Shown: one piece after another, positions 1-6,894 of the stretch
How the letters are laid out: each line of letters opens with the position of its first letter
Numbering within the stretch: position 1 is the first letter of the stretch
DNA from: Paenibacillus sp. Root444D2
GTDB taxonomy: Bacteria; Bacillota; Bacilli; Paenibacillales; NBRC-103111
DNA length: 64,000 bases
Direction: 5' to 3'
NCBI RefSeq assembly: GCF_001426375.1
Contig: NZ_LMEO01000012.1
Span: 62,001 to 126,000 of the forward strand
Program-made: the position numbers and the translations under genes
The notes under the pieces: model-generated
The model's database searches: none
Told to the model about the DNA's origin: nothing
Seen by the model: only the letters and a program-made list of their open reading frames with translations

Positions 1-177
1 AGCGATGCCATAAAGTAAGCACCCCACAAGAATATAAGGCTGCATCAGTACGGTTCCTAAATTTTGAATTCCTGTTAATGGCGTTCGATTGAGCGCTATT
101 TTCCATACAATTTGACCACACACCAGTAAACATACATTTAGGAATACAATGAGAAGCGGAGCCGTCATCCGTATCAT
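1..177 (-). CDS. EamA/SMR-like small membrane transporter, 5' part only
   Basis: Only the first 59 codons are inside the window; the gene runs off the left edge. The protein begins MIRMTAPLLIVFLNVCLL and shows one hydrophobic helix, a short loop with the tract NRTPLTGIQ, then a second helix. This pattern is that of small EamA/SMR-type proteins that often follow a family-2 glycosyltransferase and a DUF2304 protein in Firmicutes, where they are thought to flip or handle lipid-linked sugars (inference). The ATG overlaps the stop of the upstream DUF2304 gene in an ATGA arrangement, so translation is probably coupled. Confidence 0.6.
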   Translation of the reverse strand, partial: MIRMTAPLLIVFLNVCLLVCGQIVWKIALNRTPLTGIQNLGTVLMQPYILVGCLLYGIA

Positions 178-518
178 TCAGATCCCTTCCCTCGTAATTG
201 TTCCTGCAGCAGTGCGACTTCCTGAATAAGTCGGGTTAGTTTGCGGTGGAGCTTAGATATGACAAGCGTTAAATGCATGATAAATACGAGTGAGAATAAC
301 AATCCCACCAGAAATAGCAACGAAGGTGCGTAGTAGATATGCATTCTGTGCGAAACCAAATCCAATAAGCTCGGAAACACACTAAACAATGCCATGATCA
401 ATCCTAGTACTAGCCAAAGAATGGCGTACTGCTCCTGTAGTTTTTGCCTACGAATAAGCTCTACGGAAATGAAAATAAACACCAAACAAAAAGAGATTGC
501 CCAAACATACACATTCAC
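174..518 (-). CDS. DUF2304 family membrane protein
   Basis: A 114-residue protein with two or three hydrophobic helices (residues about 4-20, 32-52 and 65-88) followed by a charged, probably coiled C-terminus. Length, topology and genomic partner fit DUF2304, a family of unknown biochemical role found beside dolichol-phosphate-mannose-synthase-like glycosyltransferases. It lies 6 bp after the glycosyltransferase and overlaps the next gene by 4 bp, so the three genes form one operon. It may hold the glycosyltransferase or the lipid carrier at the membrane; this is inferred from context only. Confidence 0.75.
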   Translation of the reverse strand: MNVYVWAISFCLVFIFISVELIRRQKLQEQYAILWLVLGLIMALFSVFPSLLDLVSHRMHIYYAPSLLFLVGLLFSLVFIMHLTLVISKLHRKLTRLIQEVALLQEQLRGKGSE

Positions 519-524
519 GAATTA

Positions 525-1223
525 TCAACTCACATTACGAATTCTTGTCATGCATACAGCTAGAGATACTTTAACCATATAGTAAAGCGATTTCACTGGG
601 GTAATGGACGAATGTCCCGCTTTCCTCGCATGCATCAAAACTGATACTTCTTTCACTCTGAATTGCTGCCGTTCCAGTAAAACTACAGCCTCTACCTCCG
701 GATAATCCTCCGGGTAATAGCGGGCGAAAAGCTCAATGATGGGTCGGTTCACCGCTCTAAAACCCGATGTAGGATCAGTGAAGGTTTTGCCAATCATCCA
801 ACTAATCATCCAAGTGAAAAAGAGAATGCCTAGTCTTCGATTCCATGCGGAACGATACGCGGTCTTCACCAGAAATCGAGAGCCGATGCAGCAATCAACA
901 TGCCCAGTCAAGATTGGTTCCATGATTTGAGCCAACGCTTCGGGATCATGTTGACCATCTGCGTCAATCTGAATAGCGATATCGTAGCCATTCCTTGCTG
1001 CGTACATGAAACCCGTTTGCATGGCGCCTCCAATGCCTAAATTGACAGGTAAATCGATTACAGCCGCATGTTGTAACGCACGTGCAACCGCTGAGGTACG
1101 ATCCGTGGAACCATCATTGACAATGACAATATCCATTTCAGGCTGCTCTCGTTTTATGGAGGCCACCACGCCTGCTATTGTCATATCTTCGTTATAAGCC
1201 GGAATGATGGCAAGTGTCTTCAT
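525..1223 (-). CDS. Family 2 glycosyltransferase (DPM1/GtrB-like)
   Basis: A 232-residue GT-A fold glycosyltransferase. It has the N-terminal IIPAYNE strand, the nucleotide-binding NDGSTD motif at residues 36-41 and the DADGQH metal/nucleotide motif at 87-92, followed by the GSRF and TDPTSGFR segments typical of polyprenyl-phosphate sugar transferases. The start at 1223 is chosen because AGGGAAGGA lies 8 nt upstream; the longer reading frame to 1256 lacks a ribosome site. With the DUF2304 and EamA-like genes it probably makes a lipid-linked monosaccharide for cell-wall glycan or teichoic acid decoration. The sugar cannot be read from sequence. Confidence 0.88.
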   Translation of the reverse strand: MKTLAIIPAYNEDMTIAGVVASIKREQPEMDIVIVNDGSTDRTSAVARALQHAAVIDLPVNLGIGGAMQTGFMYAARNGYDIAIQIDADGQHDPEALAQIMEPILTGHVDCCIGSRFLVKTAYRSAWNRRLGILFFTWMISWMIGKTFTDPTSGFRAVNRPIIELFARYYPEDYPEVEAVVLLERQQFRVKEVSVLMHARKAGHSSITPVKSLYYMVKVSLAVCMTRIRNVS

Positions 1224-1564
1224 GAGGTCATTCCTTCCCTCCCTAAGTTCATCCATTCTTAACCATTTCTATTCCCAAGCATACCCCCTTCTTCATCTGA
1301 TTAAACCAAATGGCAAGAACACTAATGGATAGGGCCCGTCGTAAAGAGACAAACTAAGAGGAAAACTTTGCTTGGAAAGGAAGGATATCCTTTTATTCGA
1401 TTTTTACCGCAAAAAAAGAATGGGGTTTGGGTCCCATCCTTCCCATTATTAAAGCATCAATTAACCATTATACAATCAACACTTCCGTTATTTTCGATAA
1501 GGAAAAACCAAACTCCATTTAAGCTCTGACGAGACACGACTATTTAATGTGATGAGAGCAAACG
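1224..1564. other. Intergenic region without a recognised gene
   Basis: About 340 bp. I see no convincing reading frame. On the minus strand a 5-bp ATGGG/CCCAT hairpin at about 1411-1438 is followed by a run of T, which could be a weak terminator or a leader hairpin ahead of the glycosyltransferase operon. Confidence 0.5.
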
Positions 1565-1819
1565 TTGAAGCCACTTGACCCCAATAAATTAAAAACCTAT
1601 GAAGAAGCCGTTGTGAAAACATGTGAAACCCTGATCATAAATTTGCTGAAGAAGTTCCAAAAAGCAAATGTGGATCCGTTAGGCTTTGGGTTGGATTATA
1701 GAGCTCATCACTTTGGCACAGTAAAAGAAGAATGGAAAGCGTGGCAAGCCCTCTATCATGAGTTAGAGTTTAACGTGAATATCCAGGTGAAACTTGATGG
1801 CGTGGGAGTTATTAAGTAA
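1565..1819 (+). pseudogene. Orphan C-terminal fragment of a Ger(x)C-type germination protein
   Basis: An 84-residue frame from a TTG codon. Its second half (DPLGFGLDYRAHHFG, then EEWKAWQALYHELEFNVNI and a final LDGVGVIK) matches the layout of the last part of Ger(x)C spore germination lipoproteins: a long helix, the D-x-x-G-F-G turn, W residues and a closing beta strand. A full Ger(x)C protein is near 400 residues and starts with a lipobox, both absent here. An in-frame TGA at 1553-1555 closes the frame upstream and the ribosome site is weak. Most likely a relic of a germination gene; a stand-alone small protein is possible. Confidence 0.55.
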
Positions 1820-1820
1820 T

Positions 1821-2048
1821 TTAGGAAGTTTCCATCGATGTGTCGATAACGCATGTACGTTCAACTTCCTCTTGTTGATCTTCTTGATCTCGCAGCTCTT
1901 GCCATTGTGATGGCTGAATTCCAAGCTGACTCATGACGTGATTAATATCGATTTCTCTCACGATTGCAACACCCCATCCAGGTTTGTCTCTTTCTTTTTG
2001 TCTACACTTTACTTTATCGGTCATTCTGCCATCTGTAAATATGGACAT
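1821..2048 (-). CDS. Hypothetical 75-residue protein
   Basis: Small charged protein with a Lys/Arg-rich N-terminus and an acidic Gln/Glu-rich C-terminus; no membrane segment and no family I recognise. AGGCGA lies 9 nt before the ATG, which is acceptable. It is convergent with the Ger(x)C fragment, with one base between the two stops. Could be a short spore-related protein given its neighbours, but nothing in the sequence shows this. Confidence 0.45.
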   Translation of the reverse strand: MSIFTDGRMTDKVKCRQKERDKPGWGVAIVREIDINHVMSQLGIQPSQWQELRDQEDQQEEVERTCVIDTSMETS

Positions 2049-2118
2049 ATTGTCGAATCGCCTAAAAAATCAACAAACCTTTCATTAAGTTCACTTAATG
2101 AATTAAGTTAGAATTCGA

Positions 2119-2156
2119 CAAAAAAGACAAAAGAGCTGCTTTTTGCGGCCCTTTTG
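2119..2156 (-). terminator. Rho-independent terminator of the Gln-rich gene
   Basis: On the minus strand the arms CAAAAGGGCCGC and GCAGCTCTTTTG pair with one G-U and one mismatch around an AAAAA loop and are followed by TCTTTTTT. Confidence 0.8.
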
Positions 2157-2177
2157 CCTTTTCATAGACGTTTTAAA

Positions 2178-2657
2178 CTATTGTACTTGCCCATTCGACG
2201 ATGCTCTGGATGAAACAAATTCGCTTGCCCAATCTACCATACCATTCATTAAAGTCAAAATAAGATTGACCGCATCTTTCTCATTTAATGTACCATTGGA
2301 CTGACTGCTAACATATTGGGACGTTTTTTGTTCTAACTTTTCTACGAGATCCTTGATTTTCAATAAATCATTGGCTAAGTCCGTTACTTGCTGACCGTTC
2401 GCGTCACCTTGACCGGCCCTTTTACTTTGATTCTGATTCTGATCTTGGTCTTGGTCTTGACCCTGCGCCTGTTGATTAGAGTTAGAGGTTTGCTGATCAC
2501 TGCTGCTATTATTAAATTGTTGCTGCCCCTGGCTTCCTTGTGAGCTTTGAGAGCTGTTAATCAACATCTTCTTTACTTGCTCTAGCTCGATGAGTACCAT
2601 ATCATTTTGTTTGGTTAGTTCATCCATTTGCAGCTTGAGATCCTGTGTTTTAATCAT
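2178..2657 (-). CDS. Gln/Asn/Ser-rich coiled-coil protein, probably spore associated
   Basis: A 159-residue protein with three parts: a heptad-like helix (residues about 3-35), a low-complexity tract of Q, N, S, G and a run of QDQD/QNQN repeats (about 36-85), and a second helical region ending in LILTLMNGMVDWASEFVSSR. No signal peptide. GGAAGGAGCT precedes the ATG. Such proteins are common among spore coat or crust components of Bacillales, but I cannot name a family; the spore role is inferred from composition and the nearby spore genes. It lies 21 bp after sodC and shares its terminator. Confidence 0.7.
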   Translation of the reverse strand: MIKTQDLKLQMDELTKQNDMVLIELEQVKKMLINSSQSSQGSQGQQQFNNSSSDQQTSNSNQQAQGQDQDQDQNQNQSKRAGQGDANGQQVTDLANDLLKIKDLVEKLEQKTSQYVSSQSNGTLNEKDAVNLILTLMNGMVDWASEFVSSRASSNGQVQ

Positions 2658-2678
2658 GTTGTCAGACAGCTCCTTCCA

Positions 2679-3230
2679 TTATTTCACAACACCGCATGCA
2701 ATTCGATTACCCGAATTACCGGATGGATCCGTCTTCAGATCATCTTCTTTCTCATGGATGACCAGACTAGCTCCCCCTTGCTTCAACAATGAATTAGGCT
2801 TGTCTAGAAGCAGCACTGCCGACTTTGTAATGGCATTGAACTTTCCATTTCCCTGTGCATCCACGACCAAATTGGGGAGATCCCCTGCATGGAAACCTTT
2901 AGGATTATGAAACCCGTGTTCCTTCTTAAATGGATTAAAGTGAGCGCCTGCCGATTCAAAGTTGGGGGCTTCACAGACTGCTTTTTCGTGAAAGTGTAAG
3001 CCATGTTTTCCTGGTGTCAGCCCGCTAACTTGGAGATCAATTTGAACTCCATCCTGAACAGATGTTAAATGGGCAGTACCTATAGGTTGGCCGCTCGAAC
3101 CAATAAGTGAAACTTGCAGCTCTGAAGGTGGTGCTGCGGCTTCTGTCGTTACTGTGCTCTTCACACTTTGACATGCGGTAAGTACAAGCAACCCCAGACT
3201 GGCAGTCATGATGATCTTAATTGTTTTCAT
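2679..3230 (-). CDS. sodC: Cu/Zn superoxide dismutase lipoprotein
   Basis: A 183-residue extracytoplasmic SodC (YojM-like). A signal peptide ends in the lipobox LTAC with the modified Cys at 20. Metal ligands are visible: H79 and H81 in GLHFHE, the bridging H97 in AGAHFNP, H105/H108/H114 and D117 in the HGFHNPKGFHAGDLPN stretch, and H159 in LVIHEKEDD. The disulfide pair is C86 and C179, with the active-site Arg in GNRIACG. All copper ligands appear present, unlike the catalytically weak B. subtilis YojM, so it may be active. It should convert superoxide to peroxide and oxygen on the outer face of the membrane. Confidence 0.9.
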   Translation of the reverse strand: MKTIKIIMTASLGLLVLTACQSVKSTVTTEAAAPPSELQVSLIGSSGQPIGTAHLTSVQDGVQIDLQVSGLTPGKHGLHFHEKAVCEAPNFESAGAHFNPFKKEHGFHNPKGFHAGDLPNLVVDAQGNGKFNAITKSAVLLLDKPNSLLKQGGASLVIHEKEDDLKTDPSGNSGNRIACGVVK

Positions 3231-3343
3231 ACTGGCGATATCCTCCCGAATACTTGGCTTTTACATAATCTACCCTTAGGATGCACAACTGCATTACACT
3301 GTAACCGCATTAAAAGAACAATTTTTTCATAATAAGCGTTCTA

Positions 3344-3378
3344 TAGCAAAAAGCCCGTAATCTCTCGATTACAGGCTT
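3344..3378 (-). terminator. Terminator after the 108-residue gene
   Basis: Arms AAGCCCGTAATC and GATTACAGGCTT with a TCTC loop; on the minus strand the stem is followed by TTTTTGC. Confidence 0.8.
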
Positions 3379-3397
3379 GATTCATTTCATTATCTCA

Positions 3398-3724
3398 TTA
3401 TAAGATCGTCATAAGTTTCGCAATGATTTGCAGATTCTCTAGCTTCCTCTTGTAGAAATGGAACTCGACCTTCGTATGCTCGACGGCGTCTTCCATTCGC
3501 AAAACTTGCTGCTGTAAATCTTTGGTGTATGGCCACATCTCCGCTTGTCGGTGAAGCTCATTTTTCCCTGTAACCATTCCGTCCCCAATAACTTCACATT
3601 CTTTGGCTAGAAGCTGATGCTTTGCCCAGGCCAGTTCCGATACCGCATCCACATAGATGGCTTCTGCTTGTTTAAGCAATTCCGGTACAAGTTGTAACTC
3701 CAAAATAACATCCGAGCGATTCAT
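3398..3724 (-). CDS. Hypothetical coiled-coil protein, 108 residues
   Basis: Starts at the ATG with AGGAGG 6 nt upstream; the longer frame to 3772 is only the translated hairpin element that precedes it. The protein (MNRSDVILELQLVPELLKQ...) is highly charged, almost entirely helical, with no signal or membrane segment. No family recognised. The interesting point is its 5' region: the upstream hairpin element (3733-3773) is the same as that before pyrF, pyrR and the ABC exporter. Confidence 0.65.
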   Translation of the reverse strand: MNRSDVILELQLVPELLKQAEAIYVDAVSELAWAKHQLLAKECEVIGDGMVTGKNELHRQAEMWPYTKDLQQQVLRMEDAVEHTKVEFHFYKRKLENLQIIAKLMTIL

Positions 3725-3732
3725 TCGGATTC

Positions 3733-3773
3733 CTCCTAAGAGTTTTCGTAAGAAAACTAACTTCGTAAGCATA
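3733..3773 (-). repeat. Dispersed hairpin element, copy 1
   Basis: On the minus strand: ATGCTTACGAAG, then the palindrome AGTTTTC-TTAC-GAAAACT (3741-3758), then the ribosome site of the following gene. Same order and nearly same bases as the copies at 48446 and 55819. Confidence 0.75.
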
Positions 3774-4020
3774 AGCTCAACTTAGTAAATCGTGAACTTT
3801 TACTGCTTCGCCTCATGTATATTCATAGAAAAAATAAAACATGCTTAATCGTACTATCAGGCGAAAACAAAGCATTTTCTCGTAGGATACGACTTATATT
3901 GCTATACGAATTTCACATGGAATGACAAACCGATTAAGGTTACATTAAATCTATCAAATCCCCCACTCCCCTACTTGTTTAGCCTGCTAGAAGCCGCTAT
4001 GATGATACTATACGTATCAA
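3774..4020. other. Intergenic region between divergent small genes
   Basis: About 250 bp, A/T-rich, holding the promoters of the divergent genes at 3724 and 4036. No further gene or clear promoter boxes that I can defend. Confidence 0.4.
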
Positions 4021-4035
4021 AGGAGGTGACAATAT

Positions 4036-4188
4036 ATGAGCCAAGAGGAAGAAGTTGTACAAAATGAAGAAGAAACCGCCCCAGAGTCCACCGAAGAAGT
4101 GGTGAACGAAGAGGTGTCTGAAGAAGTTGCAGAAGCTACCCAAGAAGCTGCTGCTGCGGAAGAAAGCACGGAATCCGAAGAGGAATAA
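4036..4188 (+). CDS. Very acidic 50-residue protein
   Basis: Too short for standard gene callers but preceded by a near-perfect AAAGGAGGTGA ribosome site and followed by a strong terminator. By my count 21 of 50 residues are Glu and there is no Lys or Arg; the rest is mainly Val, Ala, Ser, Thr and Gln. The sequence (MSQEEEVVQNEEETAPE... ending TESEEE) looks disordered, without signal peptide or membrane helix. Function unknown. Its position 5' of the SASP gene and the strong ribosome site suggest an abundant product, possibly in spores; that is inference. Confidence 0.75.
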   Translation: MSQEEEVVQNEEETAPESTEEVVNEEVSEEVAEATQEAAAAEESTESEEE

Positions 4189-4208
4189 TCATCCTAATTA
4201 TATATTCT

Positions 4209-4236
4209 CCCCCAACCTATTGGTTGGGGGTTTATT
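4209..4236 (+). terminator. Terminator of the acidic small gene
   Basis: Perfect 9-bp stem CCCCCAACC / GGTTGGGGG with loop TATT, followed by TTTATT. Confidence 0.9.
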
Positions 4237-4284
4237 GATGTTTGGAAGACAGTAAAAAAACTTGTAAATTTATTTAAATTTCAT

Positions 4285-4313
4285 GAATAAATAATCTGAA
4301 CATTCAAATAATA
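4285..4313 (+). promoter_or_regulatory. Predicted SigG-type promoter of the SASP gene
   Basis: GAATA at 4285-4289, a 17-bp spacer, then AATAATA at 4307-4313. This fits the forespore SigG pattern (GHATR, 17-18 bp, CATWHTA) with one mismatch, in front of a gene that is normally SigG-dependent. Confidence 0.6.
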
Positions 4314-4345
4314 CTGGTGTACCAAAAAAAAGGAGATGATTATGA

Positions 4346-4555
4346 ATGGCTAGAAACAACACTTTAGTCGTACAACAAGCAAAGGCAGCATTGGATCAAC
4401 TGAAGTATGAAGTCGCTCAGGAAATTGGTGTCCCTCTCTCCCCTAATGGTTACAACGGTAATTTGGCAACACGTGATGCCGGTGCCATTGGTGGCAACAT
4501 CACGAAGCGATTAGTGCAAATAGCTGAGCAACAACTTTCCAGCTTCAAACGCTAA
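4346..4555 (+). CDS. sspA-like: Small acid-soluble spore protein, alpha/beta type
   Basis: A 69-residue alpha/beta SASP. It has the family signature: the KYEVAQEIGV segment containing the GPR protease site (residues about 20-30), the GYNGNLATRDAGAIGGNITKRLV block (about 34-57) and a short basic tail. In the forespore such proteins coat DNA and shift it to an A-like form, giving resistance to UV and heat, and are degraded to amino acids on germination. AGGAG lies 10 nt before the ATG. A second upstream ATG at 4342 is closed by TAG. Monocistronic, with a predicted SigG promoter and a strong terminator. Confidence 0.95.
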   Translation: MARNNTLVVQQAKAALDQLKYEVAQEIGVPLSPNGYNGNLATRDAGAIGGNITKRLVQIAEQQLSSFKR

Positions 4556-4576
4556 TCCTTTGATGTAGGAGCAAGC

Positions 4577-4632
4577 AAAAAAGACTGATTCACTCGATCC
4601 TCCTTAGAGTGAAAATCAGTCTTTTCTTTTTT
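4577..4632 (+). terminator. Terminator of the SASP gene
   Basis: Long stem AAAGACTGATT...AATCAGTCTTT with an inner CACTC/GAGTG pair, followed by TCTTTTTTT. Confidence 0.9.
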
Positions 4633-4751
4633 TCCTTCGAAATGATCATGTATTCCTTCAAATTCCTCACCAGTTTCCACGGAAGTATTCTATTCTGGAA
4701 ATAGTTCTAGTATGATTACGTTGTCCGTCATCTGATAAAGGAGTGTTTACC

Positions 4752-5042
4752 TTGACTGAACAATATGAAATATTCCGTGATCCCTATCGCATGCTCATTC
4801 TTTTGGCTACATTAGTTAGCGAACAAAAAGGCGAAAAAGCTCTGCAATTTGACAATGTACCTTATTTCGAGAATGATACGTTCCTCATCCAGAACGAAAA
4901 GTTTGTATACAAAAAGATTCCCACCGAAATCACTTGGTATCAATTCCTAGGAAGAGACATTGCCTGCAATAAAGACTATACCCGCGAAGAATATAACAAA
5001 ATGTTCGTTGATTGCCTTGCTTCTCTATACAACATCACATAA
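4752..5042 (+). CDS. Hypothetical 96-residue protein
   Basis: Begins at a TTG with AAAGGAG 8 nt upstream; the GTG at 4743 overlaps that ribosome site and is unlikely. The product (MTEQYEIFRDPYRMLILLATL...) has an amphipathic helical N-terminus and several aromatic residues toward the C-terminus (FVYKKIP, EITWYQFLG). No signal peptide, no recognised family. It is monocistronic with its own terminator. Confidence 0.65.
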   Translation: MTEQYEIFRDPYRMLILLATLVSEQKGEKALQFDNVPYFENDTFLIQNEKFVYKKIPTEITWYQFLGRDIACNKDYTREEYNKMFVDCLASLYNIT

Positions 5043-5052
5043 TACATACACG

Positions 5053-5077
5053 GAGGCTGTAACAGCAGCCTCTTTTC
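5053..5077 (+). terminator. Terminator of the 96-residue gene
   Basis: Stem GAGGCTG / CAGCCTC with loop TAACAG followed by TTTT. Confidence 0.7.
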
Positions 5078-5091
5078 ATTGCATATGAAAC

Positions 5092-5135
5092 CAAAAAAAA
5101 ACGCTATCCATCGGAATCATCCGACTAGAATAGCG
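5092..5135 (-). terminator. Terminator of the 64-residue gene
   Basis: Minus-strand stem CGCTAT...ATAGCG with an inner TCGGA/TCCGA pair, followed by eight T. Confidence 0.75.
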
Positions 5136-5150
5136 CTTCATTTTGAATCC

Positions 5151-5345
5151 TTATTTCTTTTTCACTTCTTCAACAAATACGTCACTTGCGTCTCGGTTAC
5201 TCCCAAGCTCAAGGATCGTATATTTCTTCTCGCCAATCATGATGACATCTTCGATTTCTGGAAGCGGATCCCCTAAATATACAGTGCCTAAATATACATT
5301 ACTGCTCTTCAAACGCAAATTCCAACGATGCTGTTGTTTCGTCAT
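5151..5345 (-). CDS. Hypothetical 64-residue protein
   Basis: Start at 5345 chosen because GGGAGGAAC lies 8-9 nt upstream; the frame to 5393 has none. The product begins MTKQQHRWNLRLKSSNVYLG and ends DVFVEEVKKK, and looks like a small beta-rich cytoplasmic protein. No family recognised. It has a good terminator, so it is likely a real, separately transcribed gene. Confidence 0.6.
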   Translation of the reverse strand: MTKQQHRWNLRLKSSNVYLGTVYLGDPLPEIEDVIMIGEKKYTILELGSNRDASDVFVEEVKKK

Positions 5346-5476
5346 TTCCTTGTTCCTCCCAAGATCTACTGTCATCAAGTTACCATAAATCAAGCCAATA
5401 TGAAAGCCCCACTATCAAACAAGCCCCTAAATATGGTACAGTAGTGTCAGATTGTCCGGAAGGGTTGACAGCTACT

Positions 5477-5638
5477 ATGACAGCACAAGGAGTCTCAAAG
5501 GAAGAACTTTCCGCCCTGCTCCCCATAAAAGACGTAGGCCATGATTCATTGGCGAACATATCTTACATTCCCAGGTCCAAAAAGAAACGAGGAACGCTTC
5601 CGTTTTTCCAAAAGCTGTTCCGTAATTGGCGTAAATAA
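5477..5638 (+). CDS. Hypothetical basic 53-residue protein
   Basis: A small frame ending in a Lys/Arg-rich tail (SKKKRGTLPFFQKLFRNWRK). The start is uncertain: the ATG at 5477 has GGAAGGG 12 nt upstream; a GTG at 5444 would add 11 residues but has no ribosome site. No family recognised. It lies just upstream of a tRNA gene. Confidence 0.4.
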   Translation: MTAQGVSKEELSALLPIKDVGHDSLANISYIPRSKKKRGTLPFFQKLFRNWRK

Positions 5639-5703
5639 GAATGATAACCATCTGTTGACAATCACTTAAATCCTTGGTATATTACTAATTGTCTTCAAAA
5701 AAC

Positions 5704-5776
5704 GACTTGTTAGCTCAGCTGGGAGAGCACTATCTTGACAGGGTAGGGGTCAGTGGTTCGAGCCCACTACAGGTCA
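5704..5776 (+). tRNA. tRNA-Val (anticodon GAC)
   Basis: A 73-base cloverleaf: acceptor GACTTGT pairs with ACAGGTC (one G-U), D-arm with GCTCAGCTGGGAGAGC, anticodon stem CTATC/GGTAG enclosing TTGACAG (anticodon GAC), T-arm GTGGTTCGAGCCCAC, discriminator A. The CCA end is not encoded. The gene stands alone and is followed by a strong terminator. Confidence 0.95.
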
Positions 5777-5781
5777 TACTA

Positions 5782-5819
5782 AGAAAGTCCTTACATTGTA
5801 AGGACTTTCTTTCGTTTTT
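5782..5819 (+). terminator. Terminator of the tRNA-Val gene
   Basis: Perfect inverted repeat AGAAAGTCCTTACA / TGTAAGGACTTTCT followed by a T-rich tail. Confidence 0.92.
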
Positions 5820-5912
5820 CACCCCCAGCAAACAAAGGTTTATCATTTATTTACTGAGGTAATACTATCATATGCACTACCATTAGTATGCATGGGAGAG
5901 ATATGATCGTAT

Positions 5913-6371
5913 ATGGATATAAAAACAAAGAATCTATTAATCAATGCACTAATCCTAGGATTAGGTTTTATGGGTGCCGTAGATGGCATCCTTTTTCACC
6001 AGTTTTTGCAGTGGCACCATGTCATTGACCACCATAATCATCGGATTGAGCTGTTCTCAGATGGTGTATTTAATTTATTTGTAACGCTGCTGCTAGTGTT
6101 TGCCTGCGTTCAAATATTTAAAGATGCTTCAAATGATCATCTGAGTTTCAACTGACGAAACTTTATCGGTTCAATGATTATTGGTGCCGGCGCTTTCAAT
6201 TTACTAGAAGGTTTAATAGATCATCAACTCTTAGGCTTACATCATGTTAAACCTGCTAGTCCGAATTGGTTGATTTATGATATTGGTTACTTAATCTCAG
6301 GGGTGATTTTAATAATCATCGGATGCGATTATGTGAAGTTAAAGATTGACACTAGAAAAAAGGTACGATGA
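5913..6371 (+). pseudogene. DUF2243 membrane protein interrupted by one in-frame TGA
   Basis: Two pieces in the same frame, 5913-6155 and 6156-6371, together encode the whole of a DUF2243 protein: MGAVDGILFHQFLQWHH near the start and GAGAFNLLEGLIDHQLLGLHHV in the second part, with four membrane helices in all. They are separated by a single TGA at 6153-6155 and six sense codons; no bases are missing. The reading frame ends inside the terminator of the convergent gene. Either a recent nonsense mutation, a sequencing error, or readthrough. The family role is unknown; the conserved His residues suggest metal or heme contact (inference). Confidence 0.75.
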
Positions 6372-6382
6372 AACCGTACCTT
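6355..6382 (-). terminator. Terminator of the phosphoesterase operon
   Basis: Minus-strand stem AAGGTACG / CGTACCTT followed by six to seven T; it overlaps the last codons of the DUF2243 reading frame. Confidence 0.8.
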
Positions 6383-6894
6383 CACGACTGCTCCTCACTC
6401 ACCACAACGGAATCTCGTATCTGTTCAAAAGAAACAGGCGTATAATCCCAATGCTCCACACTCACATTAAAATAATGACGCCCCTCGTATTTCTGGCTGT
6501 GAATGTGGCCGTGTACATTGACGTAGGGCATTTGTTTATTCATATACATCGGCTCATGGGATAGGAAAAAGAAATTCTTATAAATGATCGGGTACTCGCT
6601 CACTTCGTCAAAACCGACTTCAAGCCACCAAGTTCTCGACCTTCCCCGATCGTGATTGCCTAGGATGAGGATTTTGTAACCATTTAGCTCCGAAACAATG
6701 GCTTTGGTTCGCTCTTTATTCAAGAAGGAAAAATCCCCTAGATGAAATACTTTGTCTTCTTGGCTGACGACAGCATTCCAATTGGTAATCATAGTCGCGC
6801 TCATTTCGTCTGCATCGGCGAAAGGCCGAGCTTCGAAATCAATAATGGATGAATGACCAAAGTGATGGTCCGATATAAAATAGGTATTAGCCAT
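6382..6894 (-). CDS. Calcineurin-like metallophosphoesterase
   Basis: A 170-residue protein with the complete five-block metal site of the family: SDHHFGH (D9, H11), HLGD (51-54), GNHD (79-82), SHEP (112-115) and GHIH (129-132). These residues bind two metal ions for hydrolysis of phosphomono- or diesters. The compact length matches small phage and bacterial predicted phosphoesterases of the YfcE-like group; the substrate is not predictable. It overlaps the end of the NhaC gene by 8 bp and is the last gene of a hydrolase-NhaC-phosphoesterase operon. Confidence 0.85.
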   Translation of the reverse strand: MANTYFISDHHFGHSSIIDFEARPFADADEMSATMITNWNAVVSQEDKVFHLGDFSFLNKERTKAIVSELNGYKILILGNHDRGRSRTWWLEVGFDEVSEYPIIYKNFFFLSHEPMYMNKQMPYVNVHGHIHSQKYEGRHYFNVSVEHWDYTPVSFEQIRDSVVVSEEQS

